From an uncultured Rubripirellula sp. (GTDB lineage: Bacteria > Planctomycetota > Planctomycetia > Pirellulales > Pirellulaceae), in NCBI GenBank assembly GCA_938075415.1, contig CALJHC010000005.1:1-64000 (forward strand): DNA of 64,000 nt, in the 5' to 3' direction. Within the stretch, counting starts at the first letter, position 1; each line of letters begins with the position of its first letter. The position numbers were made by a program, and so were the translations under genes. A model generated the notes under the pieces. It saw only the letters and a program-made list of their open reading frames with translations, was not told the DNA's origin and searched no databases. This document shows, one piece after another, positions 29,341 through 38,852 of this stretch.

Positions 29341-30270
29341 CTAGCCTTGGCTGATGACTTCATGGAGATGAACAAACGTTTTGCCAAGACGACCACCGTA
29401 GTTTCCCGCGCTGATTTTTATCAGTTCAGGGGTTTCCGCGGCCGCGAGGATTGCGTTTCGGGTTCCTGCTTGCAGAGCCTCAAGATCTCTACCGTTCATA
29501 ATGATTTCCATGATGCTGCCGACTCCATCGGGGACTTGGGATTTCTCACCCAGTTTCTCGCGGAGCGTGGGGCAGTATTCGGCATAGGTAGCAGCGATGA
29601 GAAAATCATAACTGCTTCCCGCTTTGGAGCCGCTTGACGCAATTCCGCCCGGGAACGTGGTGACGACACCTTCGGTTGCCTCCGCGGCCGCAGATGCTCT
29701 CTCTGCGGCATCCAGTGCCGTCGCTTCATCAGGACCGAAAAACCAAAGGTTGCCCCCCATCACACCGTCCCGAAAACCAAATCGACGCGACAGAAAGAAT
29801 TCACCGCCTAGTGTGGGGATCACCCAACCTTTGTGCCCAAATCGTTCGTCACGAAATTGATGCCGATCGCCGAAGAGTGCGACCTTGCGTCCCAATTTAA
29901 AAAACGGCTCCGTTTCAAGCTGATTAAAGCAGCTTGCCGTGGGGCATGTCAGGATATTTTGACTGATGCGAGCGAGCATGACCTTTTCAAGATGTCCCTC
30001 TCGATTTTTCACGAACCGCGGAACATGAAATTGCACCGTTGCACCTGGTCGCCCATCTGGCGTTCCACCCGCGGAAGCCTCTTCCGGTCCAATCCATCTT
30101 GAAACACCTGCTTCGCAATCACACATGATCGTGCTTGAAGCGTGGCCGGTCACTGCATTCACGCAATGTTTCAGCCAGCGTTGATCGCGAGCCGTAATCA
30201 GGATCTCACCGTACACGCTGCGGAATCCTTCCGCGTAGGTATCGTCCACTAACTGTTTCAGGTCGGCCAT
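29341..30270 (-). CDS. fhcD: Formylmethanofuran:H4MPT formyltransferase
   Basis: A 309-residue Ftr/FhcD homologue, which moves a formyl group between methanofuran and tetrahydromethanopterin in the C1 pathway shared by methanogens, methylotrophs and planctomycetes. Conserved stretches are TYAEGFRSVYGEILITA, FGFRDGVMGGNLWFFG, FPGGIASSGSKAGSSYDFL, YCPTLR and ISAGNYGGRLGKTFVHL. Length equals the family norm. It begins four bases after the stop of the 5-formyltetrahydrofolate cyclo-ligase gene, so both C1 genes share a transcript. Other fhc or mch/mtd genes are not in the window. Confidence 0.95.
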   Translation of the reverse strand: MADLKQLVDDTYAEGFRSVYGEILITARDQRWLKHCVNAVTGHASSTIMCDCEAGVSRWIGPEEASAGGTPDGRPGATVQFHVPRFVKNREGHLEKVMLARISQNILTCPTASCFNQLETEPFFKLGRKVALFGDRHQFRDERFGHKGWVIPTLGGEFFLSRRFGFRDGVMGGNLWFFGPDEATALDAAERASAAAEATEGVVTTFPGGIASSGSKAGSSYDFLIAATYAEYCPTLREKLGEKSQVPDGVGSIMEIIMNGRDLEALQAGTRNAILAAAETPELIKISAGNYGGRLGKTFVHLHEVISQG

Positions 30271-30274
30271 TGTT

Positions 30275-30883
30275 TCAGTTTCCAGCTTTGCGGCCGATGC
30301 CGTCGTAGACGTTTGACTCGGTTACCACTTTGTCCATGAAAATGTCGTGATCCTGCATCGGGATCTCGTCGAACATTTGGCATTCAAAGGCAAGAGAAAC
30401 CAAGGGTGTTTCGGGTTTTGCGTTTTCAAGCAATTTGTCGTAGTAACCTTTCCCATGCCCGGTGCGACCACCTCGAGCATCAAAAGCAACGCCCGGAACA
30501 AGAATTAAGTCAAGTTCTGAAACATCCACCTTTTTGGAGGCGACTTCTCTCAGGTCTGATCTCGGTTCAAGGATCTTGTACATCCCGATCTCAAGCTCTT
30601 CCATCGCTTCAAGGTGAAACAGTTCAAGCTCACCCTCAACGCAGTACGGGATCACTACACGCTTGCCACTTTCCAAGGCAGCGGGTAGCGCGTGGCGTGT
30701 TCTGGCTTCATCGCGAACATCCACGTACCACATCACGCAATGAGCCTGCTGGTATTCGCCAAGACGCATCACTTGATCGGTGATTGTCTGGCTGACGGTT
30801 TCCTTGTCGTCCTGAGCCTTGCGAGCGGCATGTGCTGCTTGACGGATTTCTGTTTTACGCTGAGCTAATGATTCTGCGGACAT
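30275..30883 (-). CDS. 5-formyltetrahydrofolate cyclo-ligase
   Basis: A 202-residue MTHFS/YgfA-type enzyme that converts 5-formyl-THF to 5,10-methenyl-THF using ATP. The family motif DARGGRTGHGKGYYDKLL is present, together with the N-terminal KTEIRQAAHAARKAQ helix and LDLILVPGVAF. I start it at MSAESLAQRKTEIR; the frame is open for 25 codons further, but that part does not look like the family. It is followed within four bases by fhcD, which puts folate and methanopterin C1 chemistry in one unit. Confidence 0.92.
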   Translation of the reverse strand: MSAESLAQRKTEIRQAAHAARKAQDDKETVSQTITDQVMRLGEYQQAHCVMWYVDVRDEARTRHALPAALESGKRVVIPYCVEGELELFHLEAMEELEIGMYKILEPRSDLREVASKKVDVSELDLILVPGVAFDARGGRTGHGKGYYDKLLENAKPETPLVSLAFECQMFDEIPMQDHDIFMDKVVTESNVYDGIGRKAGN

Positions 30884-31213
30884 CACAAATTCGAAGAGGT
30901 AGGGGGCGTTGAGAACGTTTTTCCGAATGTATCGCGTAACCGCTGACTTGCGTACCACACCAATTCATCTGAAATGCGATCGGCGGAAGTTGAGCAGAAC
31001 AGAAAGGCGGTTTTTACGAGTCTTTAGTCGGGATTGTGCTGATGATTGGTGGAAAAGTCGTCGGGGTTGGTTCAGGAAGAAATCGCCAAGTTTTGCATTC
31101 GGAACTGGCTTTCAGGATGAGCATTGTTTTCGAAGGTATTGTTGCCGGTCACCAAGAAAACCCCCAATTCGTTTCACGGTCAGATGATCAACGGCGTTCG
31201 TGAGTGAGCGAGG

Positions 31214-32710
31214 TTAAAGTTTGGCAAATCGATCAGCGGCTTCTTCCCAATCGCTCGGGTTTTGTGGTTCATAGTTCACGGTTTCGAAACTTTCCCTGAC
31301 CAAACGTCTCGCCGAGTTAACGTCGGCGATTTGATGGGTGCCGACCATTTGCATTAAAAGGTTGCCAATCGCGGTGGCTTCCACCGGGCCCGCGACAACG
31401 GTGCGATTGCACGCGTCGGCGGTCATCTGGCAGAGCAGTTTGTTGAGTGAACCACCGCCGACAATGTGAATGGTATCAATGCGGTTTTCGACAAGCGATT
31501 CAAGCATTTCTAGGCAGGTTCGATATCGTAACGCCAAGCCCTCGAGCGCTGAGCGATAAAGAACGTCAGTTGTTTGAGGAGCAGCCTGACCGGTGCTTTG
31601 AGCATAGTCGTGGATGGCATCAACCATGTCATCTGGTGCTACCAACGTTGGATCATCTGGATTGATCAATAACTCAAACGGTTTCGCCCGCTCAGCAATC
31701 TGCACCATTTCCGACCAGTCATGCGCCTGATCTCGCCGTTCCATCGATTTGCGGATTTGCTGGAATACCCAAAGCCCACCAATGTTTTTTAGTAAGCGTG
31801 TGCTGCCGGAAACGCCACCTTCGTTCGTGAAGTTAAGTTCGGAACATCGCTTGTTGATTTTGGGTTCTGGTAATTCACAACCCATCAGCGACCAAGTTCC
31901 GCTGCTGATATAGCACCAAGAAGGTTTTGAAGGTGCAAAATCTGAAGCGGGAACTGATAAGACTGCCGAGGCGGTATCGTGAGTTGCGGGAATCACCACC
32001 GGCACGTTTTGCAATCCCGTCATCGCCGCGACTGAATCTTGAACGTTACCCAAGGTTGTTCCCGGTTCTACTAAATCTCCAAAGAGATGTGACGGTAGAT
32101 CAAAACGTTCGATCAGGTCCGTCCGCCATTTTTTGTCTCTTGGATCCAGCAGTTGTGTTGTTGAGGCATTGGTGACCTCAACACTTCGTTGGCCGGTTAA
32201 CAGCCAATGGAAGAAGTCTCCCATCATCAGGAATGCATCGGCAATCTTCAGTGAGGGGTCGTTCGCAAAACGGGCGGCGAGAAGTTGATAGAGGCTGTTG
32301 ATGTCCATGAACTGCAGACCAGTAGCCTCAAAGATCTCTTCTCGCGGCACAATTTCAAAAGCGCGTTGAAACATTCCCTGGTTGCGGTTGTCTCGATAGC
32401 ACCTCGCGGTGCCGGTCAGTTGATCCGTGTTATCGATCAAGACATAGTCAACGCCCCATGTGTCGACGCCTACGGATTCAATTCTTTCGTGGCTCGAAGC
32501 AGCAATTCGAAGGCCCTCCAGAATTTCTCGCCATAGCCCCAGAACGTCCCACTGCAATGAATCGTGAACTCGTACCACCTCGTTTTCAAAACGGTGGACA
32601 ACCGTGAGTTCCAACTTTCCTTGATCCAACACCCCCGCGATCACCCTTCCGCTTGAAGCACCCAAGTCAACAGCGAGATAAACGCGGCGAGTCTGTTTGT
32701 CATTGGTCAT
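31214..32710 (-). CDS. rhaB: Rhamnulokinase (FGGY family)
   Basis: A 498-residue sugar kinase, the size of RhaB, which phosphorylates L-rhamnulose. The N-terminal ATPase motif YLAVDLGASSGRVIAG is typical of rhamnulokinase. Further support comes from ESVGVDTWGVDYVLID, THDTASAV, CYISSGTWSLMGCELPEP and HIVGGGSLNKLLCQM with the usual following TADAC and GPVEATAIGNLLMQ. I start it at MTNDKQTRRVYLAVD; the open frame extends 79 codons upstream but is not conserved-looking. No rhaA or rhaD is adjacent, so the remaining rhamnose genes are elsewhere. Confidence 0.92.
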   Translation of the reverse strand: MTNDKQTRRVYLAVDLGASSGRVIAGVLDQGKLELTVVHRFENEVVRVHDSLQWDVLGLWREILEGLRIAASSHERIESVGVDTWGVDYVLIDNTDQLTGTARCYRDNRNQGMFQRAFEIVPREEIFEATGLQFMDINSLYQLLAARFANDPSLKIADAFLMMGDFFHWLLTGQRSVEVTNASTTQLLDPRDKKWRTDLIERFDLPSHLFGDLVEPGTTLGNVQDSVAAMTGLQNVPVVIPATHDTASAVLSVPASDFAPSKPSWCYISSGTWSLMGCELPEPKINKRCSELNFTNEGGVSGSTRLLKNIGGLWVFQQIRKSMERRDQAHDWSEMVQIAERAKPFELLINPDDPTLVAPDDMVDAIHDYAQSTGQAAPQTTDVLYRSALEGLALRYRTCLEMLESLVENRIDTIHIVGGGSLNKLLCQMTADACNRTVVAGPVEATAIGNLLMQMVGTHQIADVNSARRLVRESFETVNYEPQNPSDWEEAADRFAKL

Positions 32711-33416
32711 GGTGGTTCTGGTAGCCGAAGACAGGGTGAGGTCGAAAGAGCTGTTGGCGAGTCGATAGGCTATCGCGATCCTGAGAGCGGAAAAAGCCGG
32801 TGTTAAAATAGGGGGGATTGCTGGATCCTCGGTTCGATCGACGAATGAGGTGAAGGGTGTCCCCCTGGTGGCTGTCGGCTTCAGTCCGAAGGAGGGGGTG
32901 GGTCTTGGTCTCAAGCGACTTTGGTGGTGGAGTTCGGGGGCCGTCAAAAAATCGTTTCATTTTTTTAAATCGCGGTTGTTCAAGGCTTTAGTGCGAGAAC
33001 GGAATCAGCAGCCGACTCATTTCCAAAATCTGCAGTTGACCAAGTCGGTGAAGGGCGTAATCTACTTACGAGGCCGGCACGGGGACGATGGAGTGATCCT
33101 CCAACAGTTGCTGTGCTGGAGTCCTGCTGTTGATTAGTCGCAAGTCATTGCTTGCAAACGGTTTACAGCTATTTAGGGATGGCTGCTTCCAACTGCCGTC
33201 CAAAATCGTTTTTCCGCGAGTTCGCCTTGCGTGGAGACGTTCCCTGTCAGCTTGCGGCCACGGGCTGACCGTGATCAATCATTTGCGAACGGAGTTCGTA
33301 AGTGGTTCGAGTCTCTGCGGGCCGGGTGCATCGTGCGCCCGGTCGCGAACGCTTGCGATGATCGCTTCTAAGACAGAACGATTGCTAACGACTCTTCAAA
33401 TCGAAGTGCGTTCTAT
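32711..33416. other. Intergenic, nothing recognised
   Basis: About 700 bases between rhaB and the Nudix gene (both minus strand). A GC-rich inverted repeat of about 8 bp with one G-T pair (near 33322-33342) lies downstream of the Nudix gene and could act as its terminator, but no T-run follows. Confidence 0.45.
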
Positions 33417-33896
33417 TCACCAGCTTTTTGGAAAGTTGTTTGTGCTTACAACTTCCCCGCGATCGAGAGCATCGATGAATTCTGGCAAGCTGGGTAGCAT
33501 CTCTTTTGCTTTGCAGATTTCTTCCTTTGTCATCCAATGCACTTCTGCAACTTCTTCAGGGTTTGCAGTTGGTATTTCTTTTTCTGGCAGATGTGCGATC
33601 CACCAAGCAAGTTGAGTTCCCCAAGGGGTAGCACTGCGCCAACAGAGTTGCATCGGTGTGATTCGGATGGAGAGTTCTTCTTCCATCTCTCGAATCAATG
33701 CATCGCATTCGGATTCACCCACTTCGATACCGCCACCGGGGAGGCAGAGTTTTCCTGGAGCGGCGACCGTTTGTGACCGTCGTATTACGAGCAGTCGGTC
33801 ATTCCGAAAGATCACCGCCACGACTCCCCGTCGACGGGACGGATCCTGATACCAAGATTCTGGAGGTGAGGGGTTGGACTGGCTTGGAACGTTCAT
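33417..33896 (-). CDS. Nudix hydrolase
   Basis: A 159-residue single-domain Nudix protein that hydrolyses a nucleoside diphosphate linked to another moiety. The Nudix box is GGIEVGESECDALIREMEEE with the following Leu, matching Gx5Ex7REUxEExGU except that the last Gly is Leu. The domain starts with RGVVAVIFRNDRLLVIRRS. The substrate cannot be inferred. It lies alone. Confidence 0.9.
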   Translation of the reverse strand: MNVPSQSNPSPPESWYQDPSRRRGVVAVIFRNDRLLVIRRSQTVAAPGKLCLPGGGIEVGESECDALIREMEEELSIRITPMQLCWRSATPWGTQLAWWIAHLPEKEIPTANPEEVAEVHWMTKEEICKAKEMLPSLPEFIDALDRGEVVSTNNFPKSW

Positions 33897-34391
33897 CGAC
33901 CAATTTGCTCATGGAGAACAGTGAGGGGGGGACCGGGTGTCGCTTTGCACACGGAATCTGTTTCAGAAGATTTAACCCAATGTTGAATTCGTTTTGCCGA
34001 TTTGAATTTTTAATGATTTGACGCTCTCTGACAGACGCTTGGCTAGTCTAGGCTCAAATTGATTTGGGATCCATCACACCCAATCCACGGCCAATTTGCT
34101 GGTTGGTTTGCCTGATCACGAAATTCAAGAGTGTGAACTCGCGATCAAACAGTTTCTTTGTCGAATTACGTTTTTCATTGCACGATTAGGTGCTTGTGAT
34201 GGACAACCCCAGAGTCATCCACGTTATGAGTCAGGCGATCGACGTTTCAATTTAGAGGTCTTGCTGTATGCTTGGGTTTCTCGCAGGTGTTGCATGCTTT
34301 GCAAGTTGGTATCCGTTAAGTTGGAATGCGTTTGGATGATTCGGCGTGTTGCAGATGATTTGCTCACATTCTCATCAGGTGTCATCAGCCA

Positions 34392-35744
34392 GTGATCGAG
34401 TCAGGTAGAGATTGGTCGGTTGTTGATGGGGATAGTTCTAACACTTCTGGAATTGGTGATAACGCGGTGAGTTCAGAATCTTTTCCCGATCGAATAGAAC
34501 TGGGATGCGATGCCGATGAGGCGGTGAGTCTTATCAGGACCCTCGCAGACGCGGGTTTTGTTGCTTACCTGGCTGGCGGTTGTGTGCGTGATGCACTTCT
34601 GGGGATAACTCCCAAGGATTATGACGTCGCAACGAATGCGACACCCCAGGCGGTTCGGAAGGTTTTTGGGAAATCTCGAACACTCGCCTTTGGAGCATCA
34701 TTTGGAGTGATTGGTGTACTGCCGCCAAACCAGCAGCGTGAAAATGTTCATCAGCAGGTAACCGAGGTGGCGACGTTTCGAAGTGATGGAACTTACAGTG
34801 ACGGGCGCCGACCTGATTCGGTGCATTTTGGTGATCCGGAGCAAGACGCTTTGCGTCGAGACTTTACAATCAATGGACTGTTTTACGATCCTGTTGATGA
34901 CCGCTTGATTGATTTTGTTGGCGGGCGGCAGGATTTACGATCGGGTCTGTTGCGAACAATCGGTGACCCGAACGACCGGTTTGCAGAGGATCGGTTGCGA
35001 ATGTTGAGGGCTGTTCGATTCGCAGCAACTCTCGGTTTTGAGATTGATCCGGCAACGCGATCCGCGGTTGTCCAACATTCCAGATCTTTGGAAGTGGTCA
35101 GTGGCGAACGGATCGGTGCGGAGATGCGCCGACTGCTTGTTTCGCGATTCGCTTTGAGAGGCATCAATGACCTTGTGCAGTTGGATTTGGCGGGCAAGGT
35201 GCTTCCTGAACTACTGCAGATGCAAATATCGTCAGTTGCTGCGAGATGTGAAGCGGCTCGGAGCGATGATTTTCGGTACCAACTCGCGGCGATTTTATCC
35301 CTTTCCAGTGATCCATCACAGGCTCTTCGAGGCGTGTCGGAATGTTGGAAATTATCAAATGAAGAGACTCGGGCTATTTCCTCGGCACTGAAGTTTCATC
35401 GTCTCTTGACGGAGTTCAATGAGACGGCTTGGTCCGTGACCCAGCCCATCATGATCAATCGCGACATTGAATCGATTCTTGACCTTGCCGCTGTGATTGC
35501 CGAGTCACAACCCAATGATCAGTGGAGGCGGAGTGTCTCTGCTGCTCGCCAGAGGCTTGATTGGTCCAAGGATCGTTTGAATCCCGATCCCTTTCTGACC
35601 GGTGATGATCTGCGAGAATTGGGGGTGCCGCCGGGCCCTGAGTACTCGAAGCTATTGTCGAAAGCTCGTTCGCTGCAGTTGGATGGCGAGTTGACTTCGC
35701 ACGAAGCGGCAACACGTTGGGTCTTAACTCGCAAGGAGCGTTGA
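34392..35744 (+). CDS. CCA-adding enzyme / poly(A) polymerase family
   Basis: A 450-residue class II nucleotidyltransferase. The head shows YLAGGCVRDALLGITPKDYD with the catalytic Asp pair, then DALRRDFTINGLFYDP and GDPNDRFAEDRLRMLRAVRF; the helical tail extends to the end without an HD domain. Since none of the tRNA genes here encodes CCA, an enzyme of this type is required, and this is a good candidate; a poly(A) polymerase role is the alternative. The annotated start is GTG, and the first 35 residues look non-conserved, so a later start is possible. It converges on the CorC-like gene with a 19-base gap. Confidence 0.9.
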   Translation: MIESGRDWSVVDGDSSNTSGIGDNAVSSESFPDRIELGCDADEAVSLIRTLADAGFVAYLAGGCVRDALLGITPKDYDVATNATPQAVRKVFGKSRTLAFGASFGVIGVLPPNQQRENVHQQVTEVATFRSDGTYSDGRRPDSVHFGDPEQDALRRDFTINGLFYDPVDDRLIDFVGGRQDLRSGLLRTIGDPNDRFAEDRLRMLRAVRFAATLGFEIDPATRSAVVQHSRSLEVVSGERIGAEMRRLLVSRFALRGINDLVQLDLAGKVLPELLQMQISSVAARCEAARSDDFRYQLAAILSLSSDPSQALRGVSECWKLSNEETRAISSALKFHRLLTEFNETAWSVTQPIMINRDIESILDLAAVIAESQPNDQWRRSVSAARQRLDWSKDRLNPDPFLTGDDLRELGVPPGPEYSKLLSKARSLQLDGELTSHEAATRWVLTRKER

Positions 35745-35763
35745 TCAACGAGTCAATTGCTTT

Positions 35764-37062
35764 TCAACTTTTGGGAATTTGGAATCGAACTTTTGTCGCG
35801 CAGTCGTTCTTGACTTCCAATACCTCAGCGGTGCCGCCTTCGATTTCGATCACGTCACCTTGCGCCAAGATTTTCTGGTGAAGATCCATCAGCAAGCCGC
35901 TAATCGTGTCGGCCTCATCCGACTCGCACAGTGGAATGCCAAGCTCTTTCCTGGCTTCATCAAGTCGCACCGATCCGTTGACAAGAAATTCTTCCGGTCC
36001 TGTAGGAACCACATCGGGTTGTTCTGTGTCGAACTCGTCCTCAACCGGACCAACGATCTCCTCAAGGACGTTTTCCAAAGTGACAATTCCGGTCGCAACA
36101 CCATATTCGTCGATTACCATTGCCAATAACTGGTGCGTCGCCTGAAAGTGTCTCAGGACGCGGCTGATGGGCATCGTCTCGGGGACCTTTTTAGGAGGTC
36201 TCATGATGCTGCGTAGATCAAAATCCCCTGAGTCAATTGGGATCCCCAGTAGATCCTTGATGTGCACCACGCCCAATGCATCATCCAGTGAGCCGTCGCA
36301 CACTGGATAGCGGGTGTGTTTGCTGAGCCGGATTTTTTCGAGGATTTCAGGAAGCGGTTGTTCCACATCAAAAAACGCCACTTCATTTCTGGGAACCATG
36401 ACTCGACGGACAATCAGGTCATCGAATTCAAAAACATTATTGATCAAGGAATGTTCGTTGCGGCTGAGGCTGCCTCGGACATGGGCGTCACGCAGCAGCG
36501 TGCGAATCTCGTCTTGGCTAACAGGACCGTCATGCTCGGAGCCATCATGTATCCCGGCACGTCGCAACAAAAAAGAGGTCGTCTCATTGAGGATCGCCAA
36601 AAAAGGGTACAGCACGATGTAGAAAAACTTTAATGGTGCCGCGCACCACAGCAACATGCTCTCGGGACGACGAATGGCAAAGATCTTTGGGAATTGCTCG
36701 CCCACCACCAAGTGAAGTCCGGTGATCACGGAAAAGGCAACTGCAAAACCAATAACGTGGATAACCTGAGGGTCGCTGATTCCGAGCCAATTCAGTGGCC
36801 CCTTTAGAATCGCTGCAAATGCTGGTTCGCCAACCCAACCAAGACCGAGTGAAGCCATGGTGATGCCGAGTTGGCACGCTGAGAGTGATTCATCGAGGCG
36901 ATTTGCCAGCCAGCGTGCGGTGAGTGCAAAGGGGCGACGATCGCGAACCAGTTGATCGATACGAGCAACCCGGACCTTGACCAACGCGAATTCGGCAGCG
37001 ACAAAGAATCCATTCAGAATAATTAGAACGATCGCGCCGATCAAAAACAGCAAAGTGCTCAT
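35764..37062 (-). CDS. CNNM/CBS-domain transporter (CorC/HlyC family)
   Basis: A 432-residue inner-membrane protein. It has an N-terminal CNNM (DUF21) region with about four membrane segments and ARWLANRLDESLSACQLGIT, a pair of CBS domains (VMVPRNEVAFFD to VDEYGVATGIVTLENVLEEI), and a C-terminal CorC/HlyC domain (VNGSVRLDEARKELGI to VEIEGGTAEVLEV). The family is implicated in magnesium and cobalt efflux or tolerance. Length is typical. It is convergent with the CCA-adding gene. Confidence 0.92.
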   Translation of the reverse strand: MSTLLFLIGAIVLIILNGFFVAAEFALVKVRVARIDQLVRDRRPFALTARWLANRLDESLSACQLGITMASLGLGWVGEPAFAAILKGPLNWLGISDPQVIHVIGFAVAFSVITGLHLVVGEQFPKIFAIRRPESMLLWCAAPLKFFYIVLYPFLAILNETTSFLLRRAGIHDGSEHDGPVSQDEIRTLLRDAHVRGSLSRNEHSLINNVFEFDDLIVRRVMVPRNEVAFFDVEQPLPEILEKIRLSKHTRYPVCDGSLDDALGVVHIKDLLGIPIDSGDFDLRSIMRPPKKVPETMPISRVLRHFQATHQLLAMVIDEYGVATGIVTLENVLEEIVGPVEDEFDTEQPDVVPTGPEEFLVNGSVRLDEARKELGIPLCESDEADTISGLLMDLHQKILAQGDVIEIEGGTAEVLEVKNDCATKVRFQIPKS

Positions 37063-37206
37063 GGGGGCCTCAAAAGCTGACTTGAGATCGCCAGCGTGAC
37101 TGAAAAGAGTAGTCTAGATTCTAGGTCAAAGGTGGGGGTCATGGGTGGTCTAGTCAGCCATGCATCCTCCTTTTAACGCTTCTTTTTGACAATTCTTCGG
37201 TTTCTT

Positions 37207-37271
37207 CGGTGAAAGATGGCCCTTGCCGGGCGGTTTACGCCCTCCGGGCAACACCTCGCTAAATTTCACCG
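37207..37271. other. Structured element upstream of the aminotransferase gene
   Basis: An outer pairing CGGTGAAA/TTTCACCG (37207-37214 with 37264-37271) encloses an inner stem TTGCC/GGCAA continued by GGGCG/CGCCC (37223-37251). It lies about 110 bases before the DegT-type aminotransferase start and could be a leader or regulatory RNA. No known riboswitch class is recognised. Confidence 0.4.
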
Positions 37272-37383
37272 TCTTTCCGCCGACTGATCTTGACCGTTGG
37301 ATTGCCTAAGGATTACTTGTTGAGGACTCGCAAGTACGACTTTAATTTCGCAAACCACAAGCTCAGCCAAGGAAGGTTGCACG

Positions 37384-38544
37384 ATGGTTCAGGCTCCGAA
37401 GAATGTTCCGCTTTTGGACATCAATCGAGATAATCAGCCTCATCGAGAGGAATTCATCGAGGCATTGACCGAAGTGGTTGACAGCGGACGGTTTTTGTTC
37501 GGCCCAGACGTCTCATCGCTCGAGCAAGAGGTCGCCAACTACAGTCAGGTGGAGAATGCCGTTGGCTGTGCGTCAGGCAGTGACGCACTGTTGCTAGCAT
37601 TAATGGCACTCGGTATTGGGCCAGGTGACGAGGTCATTGTTCCGAGCTTTACCTTTTTTGCATCGGTCAGTTGCATCACTCGTCTTGGTGCTGTCCCTAT
37701 CTTCGTCGATATTCGGCCCGATACGTTCAACATGGACACCGACAAGCTAGAGGGATTAATCACTGATCGAACTCGAGCGATCATCCCTGTTCATCTATTT
37801 GGGCAGTGCGCTGAGATTGATCGGATTTGCCAAATTGCGACGGATCGGGACATCCCGGTTATTGAAGACGCCGCTCAGGCGATCGGAGCTGCTTACCATT
37901 CACGGCCTGCAGGAAGTTGGGGAGTGGTGGGTTGTTTCAGTTTTTACCCAACCAAGAATCTTGGAGGCATGGGCGATGGTGGCATGCTAACCAGTGGAGA
38001 CGCGGGCATGGCTGATCGTCTTCGGCTGTTCGCAGGCCATGGAATGCGACCGCGGTACTACCATCAAGTGGTCGGTATCAACAGTCGATTGGACACATTT
38101 CAGGCTGCGGTTCTGCGGGTTAAGCTCAAGCATCTCGGTGAAGCGGTAGAGAAACGCACGATGATTTCTTCCCGATACGAGCGATTGTTGAGTGAGCACC
38201 AATTGGTGAATGAAGGTCAGTTGACATTACCTTACGTTGATCCAAACGCTTTTCATGTTTGGAACCAATACTCGATCCGAGTTGCTGATGGTCGTCGTGA
38301 TGACCTTCGAGCGCACCTCGCCGAGCAGGGTGTCGGCAGTGAGATCTACTATCCGGTTCCGATGCATCGTCAAGAATGCTTTGCCGACCTCAATGTCGAT
38401 CCCGATTCGTTGCCGGAGACAGAATTAGCGAGTCAAGAGATTTTGAATCTGCCCATCTTCCCGGGCCTAACCGAAGCCGAGCAGCTTCGAGTGATCGATT
38501 CCATCGCCAGTTTTTACCAGCAGTCGGCCCGCGTGGCAGCTTAG
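37384..38544 (+). CDS. DegT/DnrJ/EryC1/StrS aminotransferase
   Basis: A 386-residue PLP-dependent sugar aminotransferase that would convert a keto group of an NDP-sugar to an amine. Signatures are NAVGCASGSDALLLALMALG with GPGDEVIVPSFTFFAS, AIIPVHLFGQCAE, PVIEDAAQAIGAAY and GCFSFYPTKNLGGMGDGGM with the PLP Lys. The tail ENAVEKR type region reads HQVVGINSRLDTFQAAVLRV. It is followed by an intrinsic terminator and stands alone, so its sugar pathway partners are not visible. A role in making amino sugars of surface glycans is likely. Confidence 0.93.
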   Translation: MVQAPKNVPLLDINRDNQPHREEFIEALTEVVDSGRFLFGPDVSSLEQEVANYSQVENAVGCASGSDALLLALMALGIGPGDEVIVPSFTFFASVSCITRLGAVPIFVDIRPDTFNMDTDKLEGLITDRTRAIIPVHLFGQCAEIDRICQIATDRDIPVIEDAAQAIGAAYHSRPAGSWGVVGCFSFYPTKNLGGMGDGGMLTSGDAGMADRLRLFAGHGMRPRYYHQVVGINSRLDTFQAAVLRVKLKHLGEAVEKRTMISSRYERLLSEHQLVNEGQLTLPYVDPNAFHVWNQYSIRVADGRRDDLRAHLAEQGVGSEIYYPVPMHRQECFADLNVDPDSLPETELASQEILNLPIFPGLTEAEQLRVIDSIASFYQQSARVAA

Positions 38545-38750
38545 TGGTTGCTGGATTCTGAATCGTCTTGAATCAACAATCCCACAGCATCCGATTTTTC
38601 CACGCGGTCAAAAATTCCGATTGGGTCAACGAACCGGATACATGGTGATTGCTGGTCCGTGCTTTGGATTTGTGGCGACACGTCGGCCGATCGAATTCAT
38701 CGGAAGCGACTGGTTTCCATCAACATTCGCGGTCTGAAATGCTTCGACTG

Positions 38751-38776
38751 ACGTTGTTTCGAAACAACGTTTTTTT
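38751..38776 (+). terminator. Intrinsic terminator after the aminotransferase gene
   Basis: A perfect inverted repeat ACGTTGTTTC/GAAACAACGT followed by six T residues on the plus strand, about 200 bases after the aminotransferase stop codon. Confidence 0.88.
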
Positions 38777-38852
38777 GCCAACATTGCGATCCAAGCTTCT
38801 TCGCGTCTGAACTGCCTGTCCAGGGTCTCTCAGCCAAGGCAAGTCGTTAGCT

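Noticed and set aside
29341..30270. Evidence for methanogenesis or an archaeal origin from fhcD
   Set aside because: Planctomycetes and methylotrophs are known to carry the H4MPT pathway, and the surrounding genes are ordinary bacterial ones.
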